Below, piece after piece: positions 1 to 6,048 of a DNA stretch of 15,425 bases (positions are counted from its first letter, which is position 1; the number at the start of each line of letters is the position of its first letter). The translations under genes and the position numbers were made by a program. The stretch comes from DSNY01 sp037442465 (GTDB lineage: Bacteria > Pseudomonadota > Gammaproteobacteria > Burkholderiales > Burkholderiaceae_F). The notes under the pieces are model-generated. The model searched no databases. It had not been told where the DNA came from and worked only from the letters and a program-made list of their open reading frames with translations. The stretch is taken from positions 1-15,425 of the forward strand of contig JBBIQI010000071.1 of the NCBI GenBank assembly GCA_037442465.1, given 5' to 3'.

Positions 1-73
1 CTCGGAATGACGAGGGCTGACGGATGCGGACGCCGGGCCGTTGGCACGCTTCACGAGGACCAGCAATGCAGCA

Positions 74-102
74 GGCCAACTTCGCCGGCGGCGAAGTTGG
101 CC
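74..102 (-). terminator. Hairpin ending the alpha cluster, probable terminator of rplQ
   Basis: A perfect 13-bp inverted repeat (74-86 with 90-102, arm GGCCAACTTCGCC) with a 3-base loop begins 15 bases after the rplQ stop codon. Its position after the last gene of the cluster suggests a transcription end point or a 3' stabilising structure. No T-run follows on the minus strand, so it is not a textbook intrinsic terminator. Bases 1-73 beyond it show no gene I can support. Confidence 0.6.
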
Positions 103-117
103 TTCGACGCAACGCGC

Positions 118-516
118 CTAGCTCGTGGCCTCGCCCGACTGCTCCTCGCCCTTCGGCTCGGGGCGATCGACGAGTTCCATCAGCGCCATGGGCGCGTTGT
201 CTCCGACCCGGAAGCCGAACTTCAGAATGCGCGTGTAGCCGCCGTTGCGGTTCTTGTAGCGCGGGCCGATTTCGTTGAAGAGCTTCACCACCATCTCGCG
301 GTCGCGCAGGCGGTTGAACGCCAGGCGCTTGTTGGCCAGCGTGGGTTCCTTGCCGAGCGTGATCAGCGGCTCGATGACCTTGCGCAGTTCCTTGGCCTTC
401 GGCAGCGTGGTCTTGATGACCTCGTGCTTGAGCAGCGAGTTCGACATGTTGCGGAACATCGCCAGCCGGTGGCTGGTCGTGCGGTTCAGCTTCCGCAGTC
501 CGTGACGGTGACGCAT
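118..516 (-). CDS. rplQ: 50S ribosomal protein L17
   Basis: L17 is a large-subunit protein that binds 23S rRNA near the exit tunnel region. The 132-residue product opens with MRHRHGLRKLNRTTSHR, the invariant L17 start, and keeps the conserved core up to about residue 116 (GGYTRILK near 92-99). The last 15 or so residues are an acidic, variable tail; the E. coli protein has 127 residues. An upstream in-frame start at 609 is rejected because it adds 31 residues foreign to the family, while the ATG at 516 has a good ribosome site (AAAGGA, 6 bases away). It is the last gene of the alpha cluster, separated from rpoA by an unusually long 258-bp gap with several hairpins. Confidence 0.98.
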   Translation of the reverse strand: MRHRHGLRKLNRTTSHRLAMFRNMSNSLLKHEVIKTTLPKAKELRKVIEPLITLGKEPTLANKRLAFNRLRDREMVVKLFNEIGPRYKNRNGGYTRILKFGFRVGDNAPMALMELVDRPEPKGEEQSGEATS

Positions 517-595
517 CGTTGTTCCTTTCGATCTTCGGTAGATCCGACTCTTCGATCCCTGCGCGGGCGGGTCGGTTCGGTTGTGCCAGCAAGAC

Positions 596-652
596 ACCGC
601 GAGAACCAAGAACGGTTCAAGTCGTCCTCTGCGCCCTCTGTGTCTCCGCGGT
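596..652 (-). repeat. Dispersed hairpin repeat, copy 1 (rpoA-rplQ gap)
   Basis: On the minus strand the ends ACCGC-G-GAGA and TCTC-GCGGT form a 9-bp stem with one bulged G (596-604 with 643-652). The 5' arm runs into GAGACACAGAG and a second CAGAG block, and the 3' arm is preceded by CTTGGT. Eleven consecutive bases, GAGACACAGAG, are identical in copy 2 at 1872-1933, which has the same layout and orientation. The copies differ in a stem pair that changes on both sides (G-C here, A-T there). The element is non-coding in the transcribed strand. Confidence 0.75.
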
Positions 653-674
653 CAGGTCAAATCACCATCTCCCA

Positions 675-739
675 GGCCGGAAGGCGGCCGGTCTTGCCGA
701 CCGCTGGCCCTGCGGGCCCTGACTCGGCTGCGCCGAGTC
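675..739 (-). other. Tandem hairpins just downstream of rpoA
   Basis: Four short perfect stems follow each other: GACTCGGC/GCCGAGTC (721-728 with 732-739, 3-base loop), GGCCC/GGGCC (706-710 with 714-718), CGGTC/GACCG (689-693 with 699-703) and GGCCG/CGGCC (675-679 with 685-689). The last two share base 689, so they compete for one base. They start 35 bases after the rpoA stop. The cluster may slow polymerase, stabilise the rpoA mRNA end or be a processing site; no T-run marks it as an intrinsic terminator. Function is inferred only. Confidence 0.5.
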
Positions 740-774
740 GGCGGTCGCTCGAACCGGCCCTGCCAGGTCCGTGC

Positions 775-1755
775 TTACTTTTCGAGGCCCGCGGGCGGCC
801 AGTTCTCGAGCTTCATCCCCAGCGTCAAGCCGCGTGCAGCGAGGACTTCCTTGATCTCGTTCAGCGATTTGCGGCCGAGGTTCGGCGTCTTCAGCAGCTC
901 GTTCTCGGTGCGCTGGATCAGGTCGCCGATGTAGTAGATGTTCTCGGCCTTCAGGCAGTTGGCCGAGCGGACCGTGAGCTCGAGGTCGTCGACCGGTCGC
1001 AGCAGAATCGGGTCGACCTGCGGTGCGGCGCGCGCGGCGGCGATCGGCTCGGCGGTGCCTTCGAGTTCGCCGAAGACGCGCAACTGGTCCATCAGGATGC
1101 GCGCCGACTGACGGACCGCTTCCTCGGGCGTGATCGCGCCGTTGGTTTCGATCGTCATCACCAGCTTGTCGAGGTCGGTGCGCTGCTCGACGCGCGCGCT
1201 CTCGACCGTGTAGGAGACGCGCTTGACCGGCGAGAACGACGCATCCATCACGATGCGGCCGATCGTCTTGGAATGATCGTCGCGGAAGGCGCGTACGTTG
1301 CCCGGCACGTAACCGCGGCCCTTCTCGACCTTGATCTGCATTTCGAGCCGACCGCCGCCGTGCAGATGCGCGATCACGTGGTCGGGGTTGATGATCTCGA
1401 CGTCGTGCGGCAGCTCGATGTCGCCCGCGGTGACGATGCCCTCGCCTTCCTTCTTCAGCGTCAGCGAGACCTCGTCGCGGTTGTGCAGCTTGAACACGAC
1501 GCCTTTGAGGTTCAGCAGCAGATCGACCACGTCCTCGCGCACGCCGTCGATCGTCGAGTATTCGTGCACGACGCCGGCGATCTGCGCCTCGGTCGGCGCG
1601 TAGCCGACCATCGACGACAGCAGGATGCGCCGCAGCGCGTTGCCGAGCGTATGGCCGTAGCCGCGTTCGAACGGTTCCATCGTAACGATGGCGGCGTTCG
1701 GGCCGATCGACTCGACTTCGATCGCGCGCGGTTTGAGCAGTGCCGTAGATGTCAT
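775..1755 (-). CDS. rpoA: DNA-directed RNA polymerase subunit alpha
   Basis: Alpha dimerises to nucleate RNA polymerase assembly and contacts promoter UP elements and activators through its C-terminal domain. The 326-residue protein (329 in E. coli) has the N-terminal assembly domain at about 1-232, including GHTLGNALRRILLSS at 34-48. A flexible linker at about 233-252 is followed by the C-terminal domain at about 253-326. Arg263 in TVRSANCLK matches the DNA-contacting Arg265 of E. coli, and TPNLGRKSLNEIK is intact. The ATG at 1755 has GAGGGAAA upstream. It lies between rpsD and rplQ as usual, but gaps of 208 and 258 bp, each with a copy of the same hairpin repeat, isolate it from both neighbours. 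Confidence 0.99.
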   Translation of the reverse strand: MTSTALLKPRAIEVESIGPNAAIVTMEPFERGYGHTLGNALRRILLSSMVGYAPTEAQIAGVVHEYSTIDGVREDVVDLLLNLKGVVFKLHNRDEVSLTLKKEGEGIVTAGDIELPHDVEIINPDHVIAHLHGGGRLEMQIKVEKGRGYVPGNVRAFRDDHSKTIGRIVMDASFSPVKRVSYTVESARVEQRTDLDKLVMTIETNGAITPEEAVRQSARILMDQLRVFGELEGTAEPIAAARAAPQVDPILLRPVDDLELTVRSANCLKAENIYYIGDLIQRTENELLKTPNLGRKSLNEIKEVLAARGLTLGMKLENWPPAGLEK

Positions 1756-1834
1756 TGACTTTCCCTCTTCAATACCCTCGGCTCGTTACACCGATAAGGC
1801 TGATGGGTGGTCGGGGCCTGTGCATTCGTCAGCG

Positions 1835-1853
1835 GGCGGCCCGGAATTCCGCC
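1835..1853 (-). other. Short hairpin upstream of rpoA, after a T6 run
   Basis: GGCGG (1835-1839) can pair with CCGCC (1849-1853) around a 9-base loop. Reading along the transcript, it follows six T residues (1857-1862, A on the plus strand) that themselves lie 9 bases after repeat copy 2. The stem is only 5 bp, so this is weak. The rest of the leader to rpoA (1756-1834) shows no convincing promoter. Confidence 0.3.
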
Positions 1854-1871
1854 GACAAAAAAGCGATTCGA

Positions 1872-1933
1872 ACCACCGAGAACGCCAAGAAAGAAGTTTG
1901 CGCTTTTCTCTGTGCTCTCTGTGTCTCTGTGGT
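1872..1933 (-). repeat. Dispersed hairpin repeat, copy 2 (rpsD-rpoA gap)
   Basis: On the minus strand ACCAC-A-GAGA pairs with TCTC-G-GTGGT (1872-1881 with 1924-1933), giving 9 paired bases and one A-G mismatch. The 5' arm continues as GAGACACAGAG, then GCACAGAG; the other side has TTCTTGGCGTTCTC. One minus-strand frame reads HRDTESTEK, a phrase I recall from hypothetical proteins in unrelated bacteria, which suggests a widespread non-coding repeat. That recall was not checked. Six T residues follow 9 bases after the stem, so weak termination is possible. Confidence 0.8.
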
Positions 1934-1963
1934 GAATAAGTCCTCCGCGTTGCGCGCTCCCGC

Positions 1964-2587
1964 TTAACGCGAATACAGTTCGACGACCAGCGACTCGTTG
2001 ACGTCCTGCGCCACGTCGCCGCGCTCGGGCAGCGCCTTGAACTTGCCCTCCATCTTCTTCGGGTCGACCTCGACCCACGACGGGAAGCCCGACTGTTCGG
2101 CAAGCGACAGCGCCTCGGCGATGCGGCCCTGCTTCTTGGCCTTTTCGCGCACGCTGATCACGTCGCCAGGCTTGACGAGCATCGACGGAATGGTGGCGGT
2201 TTCGCCGTTGACCGCGATCGCGCAGTGCGACACGAGCTGGCGCGCTTCGGCGCGCGTCGAGCCGAAGCCCATGCGGTAGACGACGTTGTCCAGGCGCGAC
2301 TCGAGCAGTTCGATCAGCCGCGCGCCGGTATTGCCCTTGCGACGCGACGCCTCGGCAAAGTAGCGGCGGAACTGGCGCTCGAGCACGCCGTACATGCGCT
2401 TGACCTTCTGCTTCTCGCGCAACTGCGTGCCGTAGTCCGACTGGCGCGCGCCCGAGATGCGGCCGTGCTGACCGGGTTTGGAGTCGGCCTTGCACTTGGT
2501 GTCGAGCGCGCGGCGCGCACTCTTCAGAAAAAGATCGGTGCCTTCGCGGCGCGAAAGCTTGAGTTTTGCTCCGGTATAGCGTGCCAC
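1964..2587 (-). CDS. rpsD: 30S ribosomal protein S4
   Basis: S4 is a primary 16S rRNA binder that starts assembly of the 30S body and, in E. coli, represses the alpha operon by binding its leader. The 207-residue product has the family start ARYTGAKLKLSRREGTDLFL. The S4 RNA-binding domain lies at about residues 95-160 (LDNVVYRMGFGSTRAEARQL), and the protein ends in VELYSR. Only a lone cysteine is seen in the N-terminal CKADSKPGQH, so this is the form without a zinc cluster. It starts with GTG at 2587, with GAGGAA 6 bases upstream; no in-frame ATG fits the family. A 144-bp gap with a strong hairpin separates it from rpsK, and 208 bp from rpoA. Confidence 0.98.
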   Translation of the reverse strand: MARYTGAKLKLSRREGTDLFLKSARRALDTKCKADSKPGQHGRISGARQSDYGTQLREKQKVKRMYGVLERQFRRYFAEASRRKGNTGARLIELLESRLDNVVYRMGFGSTRAEARQLVSHCAIAVNGETATIPSMLVKPGDVISVREKAKKQGRIAEALSLAEQSGFPSWVEVDPKKMEGKFKALPERGDVAQDVNESLVVELYSR

Positions 2588-2631
2588 TTGATTTCCTCTT
2601 TCATCCTGCGGGGCGGGCCCGCATTAAGTCC

Positions 2632-2675
2632 GCGGCCGTGACCGCGAACACCCGATAGCGACTCGCGGTCGCCGC
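2632..2675 (-). other. Strong hairpin in the rpsK-rpsD gap, candidate rpsD leader
   Basis: GACCGCGA (2640-2647) pairs perfectly with TCGCGGTC (2663-2670) around a 15-base loop. The stem continues as GCGGC (2632-2636) with GCCGC (2671-2675) after a 3-base bulge (2637-2639), for 13 bp in all. It lies about 45 bases upstream of the rpsD start. A separate 10-bp palindrome GCGGGCCCGC (2613-2622) sits between it and the ribosome site. A role in S4 autocontrol is possible but is inference from position. Confidence 0.5.
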
Positions 2676-2731
2676 TTGGCTAGATGTTGTCCAGTCCCAA
2701 GGTCGTGCCCTCAATGGAAAGACATGCTTGC

Positions 2732-3145
2732 CTACACGCGGCGGCGTTTCGGCGGACGGCAGCCGTTGTGCGGCACCGGCGTGATGTCCTGGATCGACGT
2801 GATGCGGAAGCCGCAGGCGTTCAACGCACGCACCGACGACTCGCGGCCCGGACCGGGGCCCTTGATGCGCACTTCCAGGTTCTTGACGCCGCACTCGAGC
2901 GCAGCGCGGCCGGCATTCTCGGCGGCAACCTGCGCGGCGAACGGCGTGGACTTGCGCGAGCCCTTGAAGCCCTGGCCGCCCGACGATGCCCACGACAGCG
3001 CATTGCCCTGCCGGTCGGTGATCGTGATGATCGTGTTGTTGAACGACGCGTGGATGTGGGCGATGCCCTCCGCCACGTTCTTCTTGACCTTCTTGCGGGC
3101 GCGCTGCTGCGCGGCGACTTGCTGAGCGGTCGGATTCTTGGCCAT
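2732..3145 (-). CDS. rpsK: 30S ribosomal protein S11
   Basis: S11 sits on the 30S platform and helps shape the site where mRNA and tRNA meet. The 137-residue protein (129 in E. coli) carries GIAHIHASFNNTIITITD at about 27-44 and GPGPGRESSVRAL further on. It ends with the classic basic tail ITPVPHNGCRPPKRRRV. The N-terminus is a little longer and rich in Ala, Gln and Lys, as is usual in betaproteobacteria. The ATG at 3145 is preceded by GAGGAA, 8 bases away. It follows rpsM by 34 bp and is followed by the 144-bp structured gap before rpsD. Confidence 0.98.
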   Translation of the reverse strand: MAKNPTAQQVAAQQRARKKVKKNVAEGIAHIHASFNNTIITITDRQGNALSWASSGGQGFKGSRKSTPFAAQVAAENAGRAALECGVKNLEVRIKGPGPGRESSVRALNACGFRITSIQDITPVPHNGCRPPKRRRV

Positions 3146-3179
3146 CTAGGAGTTCCTCGGTTCGTGGGGCGTCGCGCGG

Positions 3180-3554
3180 TCAGGTCGCGGCCTTTTTCAG
3201 CGCCACGCCGGCCTTGCGCGGACCCTTGCGCGTGCGCGCGTTGGTGCGTGTGCGCTGCCCGCGCACCGGCAACCCGCGGCGATGCCGCACGCCGCGATAG
3301 CAGCCGAGGTCGATCAGGCGCTTGATCGACAACTGGATCTCGCGGCGCAGGTCGCCCTCCACCGTGACGCGGCCGACGGCTTCGCGGATGCGCTCGAGCT
3401 CGGCGTCGGTCAGTTCCTTGACCTTCTTGGTGAACGGCACGTTGCACGCCTGCAGGATCGCCCGCGCGCGCGCGCGCCCGATGCCGTAGATGGCGGTCAG
3501 GCCGATCTCGGCGTGCTGATGCGGCGGGATGTTGATACCGGCTATTCGAGCCAT
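3180..3554 (-). CDS. rpsM: 30S ribosomal protein S13
   Basis: S13 is in the 30S head and forms bridges to the large subunit and contacts with P-site tRNA. The 124-residue protein starts ARIAGINIPPHQHAEIGLT, includes the helix-hairpin-helix stretch IYGIGRARARAILQ at about 22-35, and ends in a basic tail with RGQRTRTNARTRKGPRK. E. coli S13 has 118 residues. The ATG at 3554 has AAGGAAG close upstream. It is the first gene of the alpha cluster and is preceded by a 117-bp gap with a long hairpin, the same place where the E. coli S4-controlled leader lies. Confidence 0.98.
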   Translation of the reverse strand: MARIAGINIPPHQHAEIGLTAIYGIGRARARAILQACNVPFTKKVKELTDAELERIREAVGRVTVEGDLRREIQLSIKRLIDLGCYRGVRHRRGLPVRGQRTRTNARTRKGPRKAGVALKKAAT

Positions 3555-3591
3555 GGTTCTTCCTTCAAATCGCTTGTCGCTGTTGCTCCGC

Positions 3592-3633
3592 CTGCCCAGC
3601 CCGCGCGCGTGCTGGCGCGCGCTCGCTGGGCAG
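3592..3633 (-). promoter_or_regulatory. Long hairpin in the alpha cluster leader, upstream of rpsM
   Basis: A 9-bp perfect outer stem CTGCCCAGC/GCTGGGCAG (3592-3600 with 3625-3633) encloses a 1/3-base internal loop. A 7-bp inner stem CGCGCGC/GCGCGCG (3602-3608 with 3615-3621) has a 6-base loop. No T-run follows, which argues against a terminator. In E. coli the same gap carries the leader bound by S4, so this is a candidate control element. I could not show the E. coli-type pseudoknot here. Confidence 0.5.
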
Positions 3634-3671
3634 ACGTTCGCCAGTTCGCAGGGACTCGCTCACGTCCGGCC

Positions 3672-3785
3672 TTAACCCTGCCGCTGCTTGTGACGCGGGT
3701 CGCTGCAGATCACGCGCACGACACCCTTGCGGCGAATGATCTTGCACTTGCGGCACATCTTCTTCACGCTTGCCATGACCTTCAT
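3672..3785 (-). CDS. rpmJ: 50S ribosomal protein L36 (zinc-binding form)
   Basis: L36 is a tiny zinc-ribbon protein that stabilises 23S rRNA late in 50S assembly. The 37-codon frame reads MKVMASVKKMCRKCK at its start and ends VICSDPRHKQRQG. Cys11, Cys14, Cys27 and His32 form the complete zinc site, so this is the C+ form; zinc-free paralogues would lack these. The ATG at 3785 has GGAGAG upstream and lies 16 bp after infA. The gene follows infA rather than secY directly, which is usual for betaproteobacteria. The protein is one residue shorter than the 38 residues of E. coli L36. Confidence 0.97.
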   Translation of the reverse strand: MKVMASVKKMCRKCKIIRRKGVVRVICSDPRHKQRQG

Positions 3786-3801
3786 GGTTCTCTCCACCGC
3801 G

Positions 3802-4020
3802 CTACTTGGCGCGGAAAACGATCCTTGCCCGGGTCAGGTCGTACGGCGTCAGCTCGACCGTCACCTTGTCGCCCGGCAGGATGCGGATGTAGTGCATCCG
3901 CATCTTTCCGGAGATGTGGCCGAGCACCACGTGTCCGTTTTCCAGCTTGACGCGAAAAGTCGCGTTGGGGAGGTTCTCGAGGATCTCCCCCTGCATCTGG
4001 ATGACGTCGTCCTTCGCCAT
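3802..4020 (-). CDS. infA: Translation initiation factor IF-1
   Basis: IF-1 binds the 30S A site during initiation and works with IF-2 and IF-3. The 72-residue product is exactly family length and reads AKDDVIQMQGEILENLPNA at its start, then an S1-like OB fold with HISGKMRMHYIRILPGDKV at about 35-53, ending ARIVFRAK. The DVIQMQGE and YDLTRARIVFRAK segments match what I know of betaproteobacterial IF-1. The ATG at 4020 directly follows a TAG that ends a 12-codon frame overlapping the secY stop, with GGAGCGG as the ribosome site inside that frame. Confidence 0.98.
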   Translation of the reverse strand: MAKDDVIQMQGEILENLPNATFRVKLENGHVVLGHISGKMRMHYIRILPGDKVTVELTPYDLTRARIVFRAK

Positions 4021-4059
4021 CTAGACCGCTCCGTTCGCGCGTTCGATCGTCTCGTTCAT
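4021..4059 (-). CDS. Possible 12-codon coupling ORF between secY and infA
   Basis: An ATG at 4057-4059 overlaps the secY TGA as ATGA and opens a frame reading MNETIERANGAV. It ends in a TAG (4021-4023) that directly abuts the infA ATG. It fills the whole secY-infA gap and contains the infA ribosome site. No clear ribosome site of its own is visible, so it would depend on ribosomes finishing secY. It could be a translation-coupling device or chance; no protein function is claimed. Confidence 0.3.
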   Translation of the reverse strand: MNETIERANGAV

Positions 4060-5384
4060 CGCGGCATGCCGGGGCCGAAGCCCTTGAACTGGGCCTTCTT
4101 CAGCAGGCTTTCGTACTGGTGCGTCATCAGATACGCCTGCACCTGCGCCATGAAGTCCATCGTTACGACCACGACGATCAGCAGCGACGTGCCGCCGAAG
4201 TAAAACGGCACGTTCCAGCGCAGGTTCAGGAACTCCGGCACCAGGCACACGAACGTGATGTAGATGGCGCCGGCCAGCGTCAGCCGCATCAGAATCTTGT
4301 CGATGTAGCGCGCGGTCTGCTCTCCCGGCCGGATGCCCGGCACGAACGCGCCGCTTTTCTTCAGGTTGTCGGCGGTCTCCTTGCTGTTGAACACGAGCGC
4401 CGTGTAAAAAAAGCAGAAGAACACGATCAGCCCCGCGTACAGCAGGATGTACAGCGGCTGCCCGGGCGACAAGGCCGCAGCCAGATCGCGGATCCAGCGC
4501 GTTGCGTCACCGGTCGTGAACCAGCTCGCGAGCGTGGCCGGGAACAAGATCAGGCTGGACGCGAAGATCGGCGGGATCACGCCCGACATGTTCAGCTTCA
4601 GCGGCAGGTGCGAGCTCTGCCCGCCGTAGATCTTGTTGCCGACCTGTCGCTTGGCGTAATTGACCAGGATCTTGCGCTGCCCGCGCTCGACGAACACGAC
4701 GAAAGCGGTGACCACCGCGATCAGCGCGATGATGAAGATCGCGGCGAGCGGACCGATCGCGCCGGTGCGCACCAGTTCGAACAGTCCGCCGATCGCGTTG
4801 GGCAGGCCGGCGACGATGCCGGCGAAGATCAGGATCGAAATGCCATTGCCTAGCCCGCGCTCGGTGATCTGCTCGCCGAGCCACATCAGGAACATCGTGC
4901 CGGTGACCAGCGACACCACGCAGACGAAGCGGAACATGATGCCCGGCTCCAGCACCAGCCCCTGCTGCGACTCGAGCGCGATCGAGATGCCGATGGCCTG
5001 GAAAACCGCCAGCGCCAACGTGCCGTAGCGCGTGTATTGCGTGATCTTGCGGCGACCCGCTTCGCCTTCCTTGCGCAGCGACTCGAGCGACGGCAGCACG
5101 TACGTCAGCATCTGCATGATGATCGACGCCGAGATGTACGGCATGATCCCCAGCGCGAACACCGAAAAGCGCGACAGCGCGCCGCCCGAGAACATGTTGA
5201 ACAGGCCGAGGATGCCGCCCTGCTGCGTGTTGAAAAGCTGACGCAGCTGGTCGGGGTCGATGCCCGGCACCGGCACATGCGTGCCGATGCGGTAGACGAC
5301 GAGCGCGAGCAACAGGAAGACCAAACGACGTTTCAGGTCGCCGTACTTGCCCGTCTTGCCAAGGGTGCCCGGAAGGCTCGCCAC
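4056..5384 (-). CDS. secY: Preprotein translocase subunit SecY
   Basis: SecY is the channel subunit of the SecYEG translocon in the inner membrane, used for protein secretion and membrane insertion. The 442-residue protein (443 in E. coli) starts with a cytosolic segment ending GDLKRR and a first membrane helix at about 20-40 (LVFLLLALVVYRIGTHVPV). The plug region lies near 55-72, followed by the repeated hydrophobic segments expected for ten helices. RKEGEAGRRKITQYTRY (104-120) is a conserved cytosolic loop. It starts with GTG at 5384, with AAAGGA 6 bases upstream; there is no usable ATG. It follows rplO by 30 bp as the last gene of the spc cluster. Confidence 0.98.
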   Translation of the reverse strand: MASLPGTLGKTGKYGDLKRRLVFLLLALVVYRIGTHVPVPGIDPDQLRQLFNTQQGGILGLFNMFSGGALSRFSVFALGIMPYISASIIMQMLTYVLPSLESLRKEGEAGRRKITQYTRYGTLALAVFQAIGISIALESQQGLVLEPGIMFRFVCVVSLVTGTMFLMWLGEQITERGLGNGISILIFAGIVAGLPNAIGGLFELVRTGAIGPLAAIFIIALIAVVTAFVVFVERGQRKILVNYAKRQVGNKIYGGQSSHLPLKLNMSGVIPPIFASSLILFPATLASWFTTGDATRWIRDLAAALSPGQPLYILLYAGLIVFFCFFYTALVFNSKETADNLKKSGAFVPGIRPGEQTARYIDKILMRLTLAGAIYITFVCLVPEFLNLRWNVPFYFGGTSLLIVVVVTMDFMAQVQAYLMTHQYESLLKKAQFKGFGPGMPR

Positions 5385-5414
5385 GAAAAATCCTTTGCCT
5401 GTGTCTGGCCGCGT

Positions 5415-6029
5415 CTACTTCGCTGTCGGTTTGGCCGGCTTCTTGGGCGCCGCTTCGGCGGCCGGCTTGGCCGGCTTCTTGGCGGGCGCCGGCGCCTGCT
5501 GCGCGGCCTGCGTGGCCGCCTTGATCGCCGCCTCTTTCGCCGCACGCCGCTGCGCGTACTGCGCCGCTTTCTTGCCCGCGGGTTTCTCGACGGCGACGGT
5601 CTCGACACGCCCGCCGGCCGCTTCGATCGCAGCCCTGGCACCGGCCGTCACGCCGATGCCGCGCACGGTCACGTTGCGTTTGATCTCGCCCGATTTGATC
5701 ACGCGCGCATCCTGCGCGAGCGCGGACACGATGCCGGCCTGCTTGAGCACCATCAGGTCGATCTCGGAGGCCGCGAGTTTGTCGATTTCCGACAGCCGCA
5801 CCGCCTCGACGAAGCGGCGCGTCGTCGACGTGAAGCCGCGCTTGGGCAGGCGCCGATGCAGCGGCATCTGCCCGCCTTCGAAGCCGACCTTGTGGAAGCC
5901 GCCGGCGCGCGCCTTCTGGCCCTTGTGGCCGCGGCCCGCGGTCTTGCCCCAGCCCGAGCCGATGCCGCGGCCGACGCGGTGCCGCGCGCGCTTGCTGCCC
6001 GCGGCCGGTTTCAGAGTGTTCAGACGCAT
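5415..6029 (-). CDS. rplO: 50S ribosomal protein L15 with long C-terminal tail
   Basis: L15 is a late-assembling 50S protein that threads into 23S rRNA. Residues 1 to about 147 match the family: MRLNTLKPAAGSKRARHRVG, then GRGHKGQKARAG, GFEGGQMPLHRRLPKRGF and GARAAIEAAGGRVE. E. coli L15 ends near 144, but this protein runs to 204 with a tail of about 56 residues made almost only of Ala, Lys, Pro, Gln and Glu; KKPAKP appears twice. The tail resembles histone H1-like disordered basic tails in composition. The frame is open and uninterrupted to its stop, so this looks like true extension. The start at 6029 has only a weak ribosome site, suggesting coupling to rpmD 19 bp upstream. Confidence 0.97.
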   Translation of the reverse strand: MRLNTLKPAAGSKRARHRVGRGIGSGWGKTAGRGHKGQKARAGGFHKVGFEGGQMPLHRRLPKRGFTSTTRRFVEAVRLSEIDKLAASEIDLMVLKQAGIVSALAQDARVIKSGEIKRNVTVRGIGVTAGARAAIEAAGGRVETVAVEKPAGKKAAQYAQRRAAKEAAIKAATQAAQQAPAPAKKPAKPAAEAAPKKPAKPTAK

Positions 6030-6048
6030 CTCGATCGTCCCGGAGTCG

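Noticed and set aside
7..1758. Long plus-strand open frame opposite rplQ and rpoA
   Set aside because: It lies antisense to two certain genes, has no family resemblance, and comes from the high-GC third codon positions.
1766..1794. Promoter for rpoA (TTATCG-17-TATTGA)
   Set aside because: Only about 3 of 6 matches in each box, and the start would fall in the ribosome site.
596..1933. CRISPR array or insertion sequence ends
   Set aside because: There are only two diverged copies 1.2 kb apart in the same orientation with ordinary genes between; no transposase or regular spacing is seen.
1752..2495. Minus-strand frame containing HRDTESTEK
   Set aside because: It overlaps rpsD in another frame and then runs through the intergenic repeat; the phrase is a translation of the repeat, not a protein.
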